From positions 1 through 64,000 of the forward strand of contig JAKFEW010000009.1 of the NCBI GenBank assembly GCA_036675505.1: a stretch of 64,000 nucleotides of DNA. The letters are read 5' to 3'. The notes beneath the pieces are model-generated. The model saw only the letters and a program-made list of their open reading frames with translations. It was not told where the DNA came from and did not search any database. The stretch is from JAKFEW01 sp036675505. GTDB taxonomy: Bacteria; Cyanobacteriota; Sericytochromatia; S15B-MN24; JAQBPE01. Both the position numbers and the translations under genes were made by a program. Below, in pieces: positions 51,567 to 59,600 of this stretch; position 1 is the stretch's first letter; the number at the start of each line of letters is the position of its first letter.

Positions 51567-52166
51567 ATGTTCGCCCGTATCGTCCTCGCGGCCGCCATGC
51601 TCGCGGTTCCCGCGCCGCAACCCGCGCAGGCCGCGCCGCGCGAAGCCGTCGCCACCTTCGCGGGTGGCTGTTTCTGGTGCATGGAGCCGCCGTTCGACAA
51701 GCTCGACGGCGTGAAATCCACCACCTCGGGCTACACCGGTGGCACGGTGAAGAACCCCACCTACCAGCAGGTGTCGGCGGGCGGGACCGGCCACACGGAG
51801 GCCGTGCGCGTGGTCTACGACCCCGCGAAGGTCACCTACGCGAAGCTGCTCGACGTGTTCTGGCACAACATCGATCCGCTGACGGCGGACGCCCAGTTCT
51901 GCGACACCGGCAACCAGTACCGATCGGCCATCTTCTTCCACGACGAGTCCCAGCGGAAGCTCGCGGAGACCACGAAGAAGGCCCTGACGACCCGCTTCGG
52001 CAAGCCCGTGGTCACCGAGATCGCGCCGGCCGCCACGTTCTATCCCGCCGAGGATTACCACCAGGACTTCTACACGAAGAACCCGACGAAATACAAGTTC
52101 TACCGCTGGAACTGCGGCCGCGACCAGCGTCTCAAGACCGTCTGGGGCGACGCCGCGGGTCACTAG
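51567..52166 (+). CDS. msrA: Exported peptide-methionine (S)-S-oxide reductase
   Basis: 199 residues from ATG 51567 (AGGAGGGT ahead). Signal peptide of ~22 residues (MFARIVLAAAMLAVPAPQPAQA). MsrA core: AGGCFWCMEPPFDKLDGV with the catalytic Cys in GCFWC, GYTGGTVKNPTYQQV, GTGHTEAVRV, CDTGNQYRSAIF and a resolving-Cys candidate in FYRWNCGRDQ. It repairs oxidised methionine in periplasmic or surface proteins, fitting the many exported proteins here. Its stop codon TAG is shared palindromically (CTAG) with that of the small minus-strand ORF. Confidence 0.95.
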   Translation: MFARIVLAAAMLAVPAPQPAQAAPREAVATFAGGCFWCMEPPFDKLDGVKSTTSGYTGGTVKNPTYQQVSAGGTGHTEAVRVVYDPAKVTYAKLLDVFWHNIDPLTADAQFCDTGNQYRSAIFFHDESQRKLAETTKKALTTRFGKPVVTEIAPAATFYPAEDYHQDFYTKNPTKYKFYRWNCGRDQRLKTVWGDAAGH

Positions 52167-52255
52167 TCCCGCTCTGGCCGCGACCGCACGAGCAGGCCGG
52201 TGGTCCAGTAAAGGATCACCACGACGACGATGGGGATGAGCGGGCCTTCGATCAT
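52163..52255 (-). CDS. Putative 30-residue single-TM small protein
   Basis: A short frame with GAGGTG about 6 nt before the ATG encodes MIEGPLIPIVVVVILYWTT followed by GLLVRSRPERD: one hydrophobic span and a positively charged tail, the look of small membrane proteins. It lies downstream of the tRNA array on the same strand. No homology can be claimed. Chance occurrence is possible. Confidence 0.4.
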   Translation of the reverse strand: MIEGPLIPIVVVVILYWTTGLLVRSRPERD

Positions 52256-52377
52256 GGGGGACACCTCGCACACACGTGACCAACACGGCAGGTCGGGGAC
52301 GTGGCGTCGCGGTGAAGCTCCCAATTCGACGCACCTGGTTCTGATGCTTTGACGTATCGAACGTCTCAAATGTTCAG

Positions 52378-52450
52378 TCCACGCGGTTGGACTCGAACCA
52401 ACAACCGCCTTCTTGTAAGGAAGGTCGTCTACCAATTGACATACGCGTGG
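52378..52450 (-). tRNA. tRNA-Val(UAC)
   Basis: Cloverleaf of 73 nt: acceptor CCACGCG/CGCGTGG, D stem TGTC/GACG, anticodon stem CCTTC/GAAGG with loop CTTACAA (anticodon TAC), T stem GTTGG/CCAAC. Unusual C1-G72 first pair. No encoded CCA. Confidence 0.85.
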
Positions 52451-52477
52451 TCGAAGGGTTGGCAGTGAAGAGATAGG

Positions 52478-52560
52478 CGGACGGTGGGCGAGTCGAACGC
52501 CCAAGACCTTGCGGCCCACCTGTTTTCGAGACAGGCCCCTCACCAATTCGGATACCGTCC
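52478..52560 (-). tRNA. tRNA-Ser(CGA)
   Basis: 83 nt with the long variable arm of tRNA-Ser (GGGCC-GCAA-GGTCT). Acceptor GGACGGT/ACCGTCC, anticodon stem CCTGT/ACAGG with loop CTCGAAA (anticodon CGA), T stem GGGCG/CGCCC, discriminator G. Confidence 0.9.
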
Positions 52561-52565
52561 AGGAG

Positions 52566-52636
52566 CTCCCGCCCAAGGGATCGAACCTCGATTTCCTGGT
52601 TCAGAGCCAGGCGTCCTACCATTAGACGACGCGGGA
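52566..52636 (-). tRNA. tRNA-Gln(CUG)
   Basis: 71 nt. Body TCGTCTAATGGTAGGACG is the classic tRNA-Gln D-arm. Anticodon stem CCTGG/CCAGG with loop CTCTGAA (anticodon CTG). Acceptor TCCCGCG/GGCGGGA with one G-G mismatch at the base. Confidence 0.9.
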
Positions 52637-52642
52637 ATGGAG

Positions 52643-52713
52643 TTCCCCCGGCACGAATCGAACGTGCATCATGCGCTTCAAAGGCGCGTGTCCTGCCCTT
52701 AGACGACGGGGGA
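52643..52713 (-). tRNA. tRNA-Gln(UUG)
   Basis: 71 nt, acceptor TCCCCCG/CGGGGGA, anticodon loop CTTTGAA (anticodon TTG) on a stem with one mismatch, T stem GCACG/CGTGC. Shares the TCGTCTAA D-arm start with the neighbouring Gln gene. Confidence 0.88.
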
Positions 52714-52763
52714 GCGTCATGAGCATGGCTTGACCAGGTTGCATGGGCTTTTCCTTTCGCAGG

Positions 52764-52832
52764 TGGCGGGGGCTGGAATCGAACCAGCGACGGCAGGCAT
52801 ATGAGACCTGCGCGGGACCATCCCGCCCCGCC
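52764..52832 (-). tRNA. tRNA with CAU anticodon (Met-type), shortened D-arm
   Basis: 69 nt. Acceptor GGCGGGG/CCCCGCC, anticodon stem CAGGT/GCCTG with loop CTCATAT (anticodon CAT), T stem GCTGG/CCAGC with normal TTCGATT loop. The D-arm is reduced to GGGA-TGG-TCCC and position 8 is C, not T. Elongator Met, initiator or Ile2 cannot be distinguished; it may be a divergent or degenerate tRNA. Confidence 0.65.
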
Positions 52833-52840
52833 TGGTGAGG

Positions 52841-52913
52841 TGCGCCATCTGGGGGTCGAACCCAGAACCCCTCGATTAAGAGTCGAGTGCTCTAGCCATT
52901 GAGCTAATGACGC
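52841..52913 (-). tRNA. tRNA-Lys(CUU)
   Basis: 73 nt. Acceptor GCGTCAT/ATGGCGC, D-arm AGCTC/GAGC, anticodon stem CTCGA/TCGAG with loop CTCTTAA (anticodon CTT), T stem CTGGG/CCCAG. Confidence 0.92.
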
Positions 52914-52918
52914 GCAGG

Positions 52919-52990
52919 CTCCCCCGGGTGGATTCGAACCACCGGCATCTCGCTTAACAGGCGAGCACTCTGCCGCTGAGTTACAGGGGA
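52919..52990 (-). tRNA. tRNA-Asn(GUU)
   Basis: 72 nt. Acceptor TCCCCTG/CGGGGGA, anticodon stem CTCGC/GCGAG with loop CTGTTAA (anticodon GTT), T stem GGTGG/CCACC with TTCGAAT. First gene of the array; its 5' end is 19 nt after the leader terminator. Confidence 0.92.
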
Positions 52991-53008
52991 ATGGGAGATC
53001 GAGACACG

Positions 53009-53049
53009 AAAAGGCCGGACCCAGGATGCGACATCCACCAGGTCCGGCC
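53009..53049 (-). terminator. Terminator (possible attenuator) ahead of the tRNA array
   Basis: Stem GGCCGGACC (53013-53021) / GGTCCGGCC (53041-53049) with an inner stem GGATG/CATCC (53024-53036), then TTTT on the minus strand. It ends 19 nt before tRNA-Asn, leaving no room for a separate array promoter. Confidence 0.7.
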
Positions 53050-53056
53050 GTCTGCC

Positions 53057-53076
53057 CGTCTTCACGGATGAAGACG
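53057..53076 (-). promoter_or_regulatory. Leader hairpin between the 22-codon ORF and the terminator
   Basis: Perfect 8-bp stem CGTCTTCA (53057-53064) / TGAAGACG (53069-53076) with a 4-nt loop, directly upstream of the terminator on the minus-strand transcript. No alternative pairing with the terminator is obvious. Confidence 0.45.
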
Positions 53077-53085
53077 CTCGCGGGG

Positions 53086-53154
53086 CTACCCGCGTGATAC
53101 CGAGGTGGAGGATGCGCGCACTCGAGATTGCATCGGCTTCCGACTCATCGACAT
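53086..53154 (-). CDS. 22-codon leader ORF before the tRNA array
   Basis: ATG 53154 with AGGAGG exactly 6 nt upstream (53161-53166) encodes MSMSRKPMQSRVRASSTSVS-R-G. The ribosome site is among the strongest in the window although the ORF is tiny. The peptide is Ser/Arg/Met-rich and uses codons rare in this GC-rich genome (AGT, TCT, TCA, GTA, CAA, GCA). It is followed by a hairpin and a terminator. A leader peptide controlling readthrough into the tRNAs is one reading; a chance ORF is the other. Confidence 0.45.
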   Translation of the reverse strand: MSMSRKPMQSRVRASSTSVSRG

Positions 53155-53225
53155 GGGGATCCTCCTTTTCTGAGAACTCGGTAGGGTTCGATCTCGGAGA
53201 CGATATGTGTCGCCTCGGTTATTCA

Positions 53226-53254
53226 TTCATCTCACATAAATACGCATCTGTCAA
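53226..53254 (-). promoter_or_regulatory. Promoter of the tRNA-array leader
   Basis: On the minus strand: perfect TTGACA (53254-53249), 17-bp spacer, GATGAA (53231-53226). It lies in an AT-rich block (53220-53400). The transcript would start near 53219 and run through the leader into the tRNAs. Confidence 0.5.
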
Positions 53255-53471
53255 CAGCTATTTACTGATTCAGATCAAGAATATTTCAGTCATTTGTATC
53301 ATGCAGAATGCGCACCATCCATTGCTGAATGATGTTGAGTCGATGGTATTTTTATTCGTGTGGTTATCAAGTCTAGAATTGCATCTTCATTCGACGAGGC
53401 CCTCCTTCGAGGCCGGGTCGGGCGACGACGCGGGGGCTCATCGGAAGAGTTCGGACGACCCCGAAACGCTT

Positions 53472-53515
53472 CGAGGGCGGTTCCCCGCGATGAATCTCGC
53501 GTCGGACCGCCCTCG
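53472..53515. promoter_or_regulatory. Strong hairpin upstream of the leader region
   Basis: CGAGGGCGGT (53472-53481) / ACCGCCCTCG (53506-53515) with an inner GCGA/TCGC stem. It is followed by only a short T-run on the minus strand. It lies between the 29-codon ORF at 53536 and the leader promoter. Confidence 0.45.
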
Positions 53516-53535
53516 TGACCGTTCGTGGGAACGGA

Positions 53536-53625
53536 TCAGCTCGATGCTGCGAGGACGGCCGACAGGCGCATCACGCCGGTCGACGACCGGCGGGAACTGA
53601 CTTTTTGGTTCAGGTTCAGCGCCAT
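53536..53625 (-). CDS. Possible 29-codon small ORF
   Basis: ATG 53625 with AGAGG about 7 nt before encodes MALNLNQKVSSRRSSTGVM and a hydrophobic tail RLSAVLAASS. Its SSRRSST core loosely resembles the Ser/Arg-rich peptide at 53086, and like that ORF it is followed by a strong hairpin. The rest of 53260-53790 shows no supported gene. Low confidence. Confidence 0.25.
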   Translation of the reverse strand: MALNLNQKVSSRRSSTGVMRLSAVLAASS

Positions 53626-53793
53626 GTCGGGCCTCTTTCGAGCAGGGTCGATGCGCGGGCGAAGGGCGGCCCGCGCCACCTCATCGTAATCGAGATCGAT
53701 GCCGCGTTCAAGCTGAAATTCGTCGGCGATCGCGTATCATGCTCCGGATTGATAGCAGCGATCACGCGCGTGCCGGCGCGCTCGAGGAACCCC

Positions 53794-54258
53794 ATGACCA
53801 TGACTATCGAGCGCCTCGGGCCAGGCGATGAAGCGACGCTGGCGCTCCTGGCGGTCGAGGATGCCGACTTCGATCTCGAGGACCGCAGCCGCCCCAGGCA
53901 GCCACTCCCCGCGGACCTGGCCCACCGCTACCTCGCGAATCCCGCGGTGCTGCATTGGGTGGCCATCGAGGCCGACGTTGTCGTCGGATTTCTCTATTGC
54001 CTCGTCGTGCCCTTGCGAACGGGCGATGGGCAGGAGGTGCTGCTCTACGAGATCGGCGTTCGCAGCGCGTGGCGCCGCCGCGGCGTGGGGGCCGCGCTGA
54101 TCGATTGCATGGAGGCTTGGATGCGGACGAACGGCGTCCGAGATGTCTGGGTGCTCGCTGACAATCCCGGCGCCATTGAGTTCTATCGGTCGAGCGGCTT
54201 CGAGGCCGCCCCCGATCAGCCGACCTACATGGTCTGTACGTTGAACCCTCGCGGCTGA
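53794..54258 (+). CDS. GNAT-family N-acetyltransferase
   Basis: 154 residues; ATG 53794 with GAGGA 6 nt before. The acetyl-CoA-binding motif A is visible: LYEIGVRSAWRRRGVGAALI (R-x-x-G-V-G-x-A), preceded by strand VVGFLYCLVVPL and followed by WVLADNPGAIEFYRSSGF, the motif B typical of GNAT. It resembles the AAC(3)-I/aminoglycoside or protein acetyltransferase subgroups; the acceptor is unknown. It is convergent with the next gene across a terminator. Confidence 0.9.
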   Translation: MTMTIERLGPGDEATLALLAVEDADFDLEDRSRPRQPLPADLAHRYLANPAVLHWVAIEADVVVGFLYCLVVPLRTGDGQEVLLYEIGVRSAWRRRGVGAALIDCMEAWMRTNGVRDVWVLADNPGAIEFYRSSGFEAAPDQPTYMVCTLNPRG

Positions 54259-54267
54259 AACTCAGGC

Positions 54268-54300
54268 CAAAATAAAGCGCGAGGGCCAATTGGCCCTCGC
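54268..54300 (-). terminator. Shared terminator hairpin
   Basis: GCGAGGGCC-AATT-GGCCCTCGC (54279-54300), followed on the minus strand by GCTTTATTTT. It ends the minus-strand gene at 54332 and probably also the GNAT transcript. Confidence 0.7.
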
Positions 54301-54331
54301 TCGTCCGTTGATTGACTGATCCCGATCTGAC

Positions 54332-54748
54332 TTACTTCTTGGCCTTCTTGGCGGCGGCCTTCGCAGGCTCCTTCGCGGCAGCCTTGGCGGGCTCCTTCAC
54401 GGCTTCGGCCTTCTTCGGCGCCTCGGTCTTCACCTGGCCCGCGTCCTTGAGACGCTTGTACTCCTGCGGGTTGAGGCCCGTGGCGACGCCCCTGGACACC
54501 TGCGCTTCTTTCCACATCTTGTACTCGGCCCGCGAAACGCCCTGCGGCCAACCCAGGTTGGGGCTCAACGGCCCGACGGCGCGACGGCGGCGCTTCTTCT
54601 TCTTGGGCTCTTCGACCGGCGGGGCGAAGGTGGTGTTGTAGGCGGCGAGCAATTCGCCCCAGATGCGGGGAATATCTTCAGCCTTCGACTCGGGCTTGCG
54701 AATCAGCTCGGTCAGGATTTCGAGGGCTTTTTCTTCGGCGATGGGCAT
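54332..54748 (-). CDS. Basic protein with histone-H1-like Lys/Ala tail
   Basis: 138 residues, AAGGAG ahead of the ATG. The N-terminal ~45 residues are acidic and helical (MPIAEEKALEILTELIRKP). A basic patch KKKKRRRR follows (~residue 50). The middle has two similar Tyr-centred units (VSRAEYKMWKEAQ, LNPQEYKRLKDAG). The last ~30 residues are AKAAAKEP-like repeats, as in H1-type nucleoid proteins. I infer DNA or RNA binding; there is no recognised domain. A promoter with TATAGA/TATAAC lies in the AT-rich gap upstream. Confidence 0.7.
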   Translation of the reverse strand: MPIAEEKALEILTELIRKPESKAEDIPRIWGELLAAYNTTFAPPVEEPKKKKRRRRAVGPLSPNLGWPQGVSRAEYKMWKEAQVSRGVATGLNPQEYKRLKDAGQVKTEAPKKAEAVKEPAKAAAKEPAKAAAKKAKK

Positions 54749-54830
54749 GACGGCGTCTCCTTGTCGGCCAGGTATCTCATTGATGCAAAATTGGGGGCCG
54801 GTTATATCTATACCCTGTATTGACCAAATG

Positions 54831-54861
54831 AAAAAGCCACCCGGGCATATGCCCGGGTGGC
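54831..54861 (-). terminator. Terminator of the papain-like gene
   Basis: GCCACCCGGGCAT/ATGCCCGGGTGGC (54836-54861), a perfect palindromic stem, followed on the minus strand by TTTTT. Confidence 0.8.
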
Positions 54862-54877
54862 AAATTAGGTCAACCGA

Positions 54878-55768
54878 CTACTTGGCGGTGAAGAACTCCA
54901 TCGCCTTTTCCTTGTCCGCGGCGAACTTGTAGGGCATGTAGAAGTAACCCTTGTCGCCCCAGCCCGAGCCCCACGAGTTCCGGACGATCAGGCGTTCCTG
55001 GGCGTCGTCGTAGCCCACGGCGAGGACCGCGTGGCCGCCCATCTTGGGCTCGAACTTCCAGGGCATCGTCATCATGCCATCCTTGCCGATGAACTGGAAG
55101 CGCGCGTAGACGATGAAGCCGAAGGCCACGGGCTTGCCGGCGGCGAGGGCCGTCTTCACGTCGTCGAACGACGCGAGCTCGATGGATTCCTTGATCTTCC
55201 ACTCCGCCGCGCTGTCGTAGGCCGCCTGGCGGGGCTTGTCGGCGAACATGTTCGGCACGTACGGCGCGTGGACGTCGAGCGCGCAGCCCTGCTCCTTGAG
55301 GACGTGCATGCCGTCCGCCATGTTGGCGCCGGAGTCCTTGGCGATCCACTCCTGGCCCATGTGGACGCGCTCTTCGTAGTAGAGCCAGAGCGCCGACAGC
55401 TCGGGGGTGCGCTCGCCGTTGGCGCGCTGCATGAACTCGCGCAGGCCCTTGCCCATCGAGAACGCGGTGCAAGAGCCGATCGCGCCCTGGTTGTAGATCG
55501 GCGGGCACTTCTCGCGCAGGTCGATCTTCGAGGGGCGCAGGCCCTGGCGCGGCATCGTCACCTTGCGGGCGGTCTTCGACAGCACCGTCTGGTAGCGGTC
55601 GACGTTGTAACCGAAGGCGCGGGTCTCGCCGCCGGCCTTGAAGGCCTGGGCGGCGCCCGCGGCGCGGGGCGCGGCGGTCGGCGCGCCGCTGGTCCGACCG
55701 CAGCCGACGGCGGTGGAAACGGCGGTCAGGGCGACCAGGGAGAGTAGGGCGCGGCGGGCGAACGACAC
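54878..55768 (-). CDS. Papain-family (C1) cysteine peptidase lipoprotein
   Basis: 296 residues. Lipoprotein signal with lipobox AVGC (Cys ~23). The papain catalytic set is complete: IYNQGAIGSCTAFSMG (oxyanion Gln and nucleophile Cys), GGHAVLAVGYDD (His) and RNSWGSGWGDKGYFYMP (Asn). A short pro-like region of ~60 residues precedes the domain. Bacterial C1 enzymes of this form act outside the cell or in the periplasm on proteins or peptidoglycan-linked peptides. It is monocistronic with its own terminator. This is the clearest of the three papain-like proteins in the window. Confidence 0.94.
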   Translation of the reverse strand: MSFARRALLSLVALTAVSTAVGCGRTSGAPTAAPRAAGAAQAFKAGGETRAFGYNVDRYQTVLSKTARKVTMPRQGLRPSKIDLREKCPPIYNQGAIGSCTAFSMGKGLREFMQRANGERTPELSALWLYYEERVHMGQEWIAKDSGANMADGMHVLKEQGCALDVHAPYVPNMFADKPRQAAYDSAAEWKIKESIELASFDDVKTALAAGKPVAFGFIVYARFQFIGKDGMMTMPWKFEPKMGGHAVLAVGYDDAQERLIVRNSWGSGWGDKGYFYMPYKFAADKEKAMEFFTAK

Positions 55769-55879
55769 GGGGGATACCTCGCAGGCAGGGAGGGTTAATC
55801 TCAGGTTAAGAGTTGACTAAGATTAACACAAGACGAAAGAGGAATCAACCCTCCCCGTGGCTTGACCGCCCGCGTCCGA

Positions 55880-56638
55880 TCAGAGCCGCCAGGTGCCGCG
55901 CAAATAGAGGCCGGTGGCCACCTGTGAAAACCCATCCCCCCTCCAGCCGCGCGCCTCCACCCCGGCGGCGAGCTCACCGGGGCCCAGCCGGCGGCTGAAG
56001 CCGAGGCCGGCCTCGAGGCCGGTCCAGATCACCGGGTAGGCCACGCCGCCCGTCGAGAAGCCCAGGGCGGTGGGGCAGGCGCCGAGGCCGAGCTGGGCCC
56101 GCCAGCCGGCGTCGGTCGGGTGGAACCAGAGGATGCCGAAGCGCGCGACCGGGCCGAACCGCACCTGGGTTTCGTCCAGGTAATCGCGCGGTCGGCCGAT
56201 CACCGCACCCGACGTCAGATGGCTCTGGACGTCGGCCACGAGGCCGAGGCCGGCGTCGAGTTGGTAATCGCCGCTGGGGTGGGCGAGGTGCGGCCAGCTG
56301 CGCGTGCCGCTCAGCGCGAATTGACCGCCCACGCGCATGAGCGTCTGGTTCGTGTCCCCGCGGGTGAGCGGCGAAGCCAGGCCATGGGCCGCGAAATCGG
56401 CGTGGTGGCGCCAGGGCCAGCGCGCCACCAGCCCCACCCGTCCATACTGGCCGGCCACCCGGATGCGCGTGCCGTTCGGTTGCAGCCATTCATCGGACGC
56501 CCATTCCGAGCCGAGGGTCAGGCCGACCCGTTGCTCCTGCTCGGGCAGCTGCTCAGGCTCCGCGAGGGCATCGGCCAGGCCGACCTGCGTGAGCACGGCG
56601 ACCTGACAGAAACAGGCGATGAGCAGGCGAAGCTTCAC
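55880..56638 (-). CDS. Probable outer-membrane beta-barrel protein
   Basis: 252 residues with a signal peptide (MKLRLLIACFCQVAVLTQVGLADALA). The mature part consists of amphipathic strands with alternating residues and aromatic girdles (VGLVARWPWRHHAD, GWRAQLGLGACPTALGF, LGPGELAAGVEARGW). It ends in ATGLYLRGTWRL, similar to the C-terminal strand signal of barrel proteins although the last residue is Leu. The start overlaps the stop of the Ig-repeat gene (ATGA), so both are made together: a barrel partner for a surface Ig protein is plausible. No family recognised. Confidence 0.7.
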   Translation of the reverse strand: MKLRLLIACFCQVAVLTQVGLADALAEPEQLPEQEQRVGLTLGSEWASDEWLQPNGTRIRVAGQYGRVGLVARWPWRHHADFAAHGLASPLTRGDTNQTLMRVGGQFALSGTRSWPHLAHPSGDYQLDAGLGLVADVQSHLTSGAVIGRPRDYLDETQVRFGPVARFGILWFHPTDAGWRAQLGLGACPTALGFSTGGVAYPVIWTGLEAGLGFSRRLGPGELAAGVEARGWRGDGFSQVATGLYLRGTWRL

Positions 56639-59600
56639 GGCAGGTTGATGGTCGCGTCGACGCTGCCTGCGTTGTTCACGTCGACCGTGAACAGGATGGA
56701 CTGCGCGTCGGTGCTCGAGACGCTGCCGTTGGTGATGACGCGGATGTAAGCCTCGCCGTCCGCCAAAATCGTCACGAGGCCGTTGGCGTCGACCGAAACG
56801 ACGGACGGATCCGAGCTCTCCCAGCCGATTTGCGGGACCGCCTGGTTGTTCGCGTCGGTGGCGGTCGCCGTGAGCGTGAGGGTGTCGCCGAGCCGGTTGA
56901 AGACGATGTTGCGCGGGTCGCCGACGAGGCCCGAGCTCACGAGCACCGTAGAGGCGCGCTGCGCGACCGTCACGGTCACGTCGAAGCTGGACGTGCCGGA
57001 GGTGGCGGTGATGGTGGCCGTGCCGTCGGCATGCGAGGTCACCACGCCGCTCGTGTCGACGGTGGCGACCGCCGCGTCGTCGGTGCTCCAGGCGATCGCG
57101 CCCTGGTTCGAGGTGCCCGAGAGCGCCTGGGTCGCCTCGAGCGCGCCGAAGGCGAGCGAGCCCGGTGAGACGTCGAGGTCGCGCGCCTCGACCGTGACCC
57201 GGATCGACTCGCCGTCGTCGCTCGTGACCGGCCCGCGCGTGGTCACGCGCACGTACGCGGTGCCGGCGCCGACCGCCGTGAGGACGCCCGACCCGTTCAC
57301 GCTGATGATGCCCGCGTCGCCCGCGGCGACTTCGAAGCCGAGCGCCGCCATCGCGTTGCCGTTCGCGTCGCTCGCCGTCACGCCGAGCTGTGCGGTCTCG
57401 CCGGTGAGCAGCGTGATCGAGCGCGGGTTGCCGGGCTCGTCGGAGTCGACGCGCACGGAGCTTGCACGCTGGTCCACCGTGACCGGCACCTGGGTGGTCT
57501 CAGCACCCGCCGTGGCGATGATGTTGGCCGTGCCGTTGCCCACCGCCGTGACGTTGCCGGCGGCGTCCACGGTCGCCACCGCGCCGTTGTCCGTGCTCCA
57601 GGCGACGGCGCCCTGGTTGGTGGTGGCGACGAGCGGGGTGCCGATCACGCCGAAGGCCGCGGCGGTCAGGCTGACCGGGTTGACGACCAGGTTCGGGTTG
57701 CCCGCCAGCGTGATGGTCACCGGGACGTCGACGCGATCGCCGCGCACGCTGACCCGGATCGTCGCCGTGCCGACGCCGACGCCCGTGATCGTGCCGTTCG
57801 CCGAGACCGTGGCGATCGCCGGGTCGTCGGTGGTGTAGTCCGGGTCGACCGCGACCCCCGTGCCCTGCGCGTCGCGCACCGTGATGCCCAGCCGCAGCTG
57901 CCCGCCCACGGTGAGGCCGACCGCGGCAGGCGTGACGGCGAGCGTGAGATCGTCCGGCCCGCGCGGCGACGGCGACGCGGTCGGGACCTGGCCGGTGCCG
58001 TCGGACGAGGCCACGGCGGTCGCGCCCGCCGCGCTCTGGATCAGCACCGAGTTCGCGTTGCTGCTCCGCACGCCCTTGCTGACCGCCCGGACGTAAGCGC
58101 TGCCGCCGTCGCGAATGAGGACGTCGCGCTGGCCGGCGAAGACGACCTTCTCGTCGTCACTCACGATGCGGTCGACGGGCATGGGGTTCCCGTTGAAATC
58201 GAATGCCGTGCCCGAGAACGCGAGCGCGACCTCGGTGCCGTGGGCGGTCACCTCGCGCGGGTCGCCCGGGAGCGTGCCATGCACGGCCAGGAAGGCCGGC
58301 CGCTGGTCCACCTCGACGGCCACGCCGGTGCGCGTGGCGCCCTGGACCGCTGTCACGGTGGTGCGGCCGTCGGCCACGGCCGTCAGGCGACCCTGGTCGT
58401 CGACGGTCACGACGCCCGCGTCCGCGGTCTCCCAGCGCGTGCCGGGCGGCGCCTTGGCCAGCGGAGTGCCGATCGGTCCGAGGCTCGTGAACATGAGGCT
58501 GGCAGGGCCATCGATCGCCAGGCCCGCGTCCGGCGCGGCGGCCACGACGGTGACGGGGACGTTGCGGCTGGTGCCGAAGCCTTCGACCTTCACGTTCGCC
58601 TGGCCCGGGGCGATCGCCGTCACCAGGCCCGCGCCGTCCACCTGCACCACGCCCGCAGGCTCGGCCACGTAGGTGAGCGGTGGCTGAATCACCGTGCCAT
58701 CGCCATCGCGGACGCGCGCCTGCAACGCCTGGTGGCCGCCCACGGGCAGCGTGAAGCGGCCAGGCTCGACGGCGAGGCCGCCTGTGCCGAGGGCCGGCGT
58801 GGCCGGGGCCTGGCCGACGCCCAGCGCGATGGCGCCGCGATCGGGCGCGGCCAGGCGGCCCGCGATCGGCCGCACCAACGTCGAGCCGAGGCCGGTCCCG
58901 CGGATCAGGCCCGCCGCCGACACGGTGGCGACGCTCGGCGAGTCGACCCGCCAGCCGTCGACCGGCACCGCGTTACGGTTGCCGTCGAGCAGCGTCGCGG
59001 CGACGGTCGCCGTCTCGTCCTTGGCGAGCCGGAGGGCGCCGCCGCCGCCGGGCCCGACGGCCGTGAGCAAGTAAGGGCGCTGTCGCGCGGTCAAGGTGAA
59101 GTCGGGCGAGCGGGCGCCGCCGAGCTCGGCGTGAATCGTGGCCGTCCCGTTGCCGACCACGGTCACGCGGCCCTGGGCGTCGACCGTGGCGACGGCGGGC
59201 GCGCTCGAGACCCACGTCGGTGTGCCGGTGCCGTCCGCTTCGAGCGTGAGCGCCGTGGGCAGCGCCCCGAGCATGTCGACGCGCATCGCCCTCGGGCCGG
59301 CAATGCGCAGCTCGCCGGGCGCGCGTGCGGGCAGCGGGCCCGTCACGTCGACGACCATGATCGCCGCCGCGCCGCCGGCCGACACCGCGAGCTCGCCCCG
59401 CCCGGGCGCCAGCGTCTCGATCGTGCCGTCCGCGCCGACCCGCAAGATGAGCGGGGTGAGCGACACCAGCACCGGCCCGGCCGAAAGGACGTCGCCCAGC
59501 GCGTCACGCGCCTCGACGGCCACCCGGTGGCGGCTGCCGGACGACGCGGACAGGCCGGCCGGGTGCACCCGCAAGCTGGCGGGCGCGAAGGACTTGAAGG

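Noticed and set aside
53094..53600. Plus-strand 168-codon ORF opposite the tRNA leader
   Set aside because: Poor codon quality, no ribosome site, crosses AT-rich non-coding DNA.
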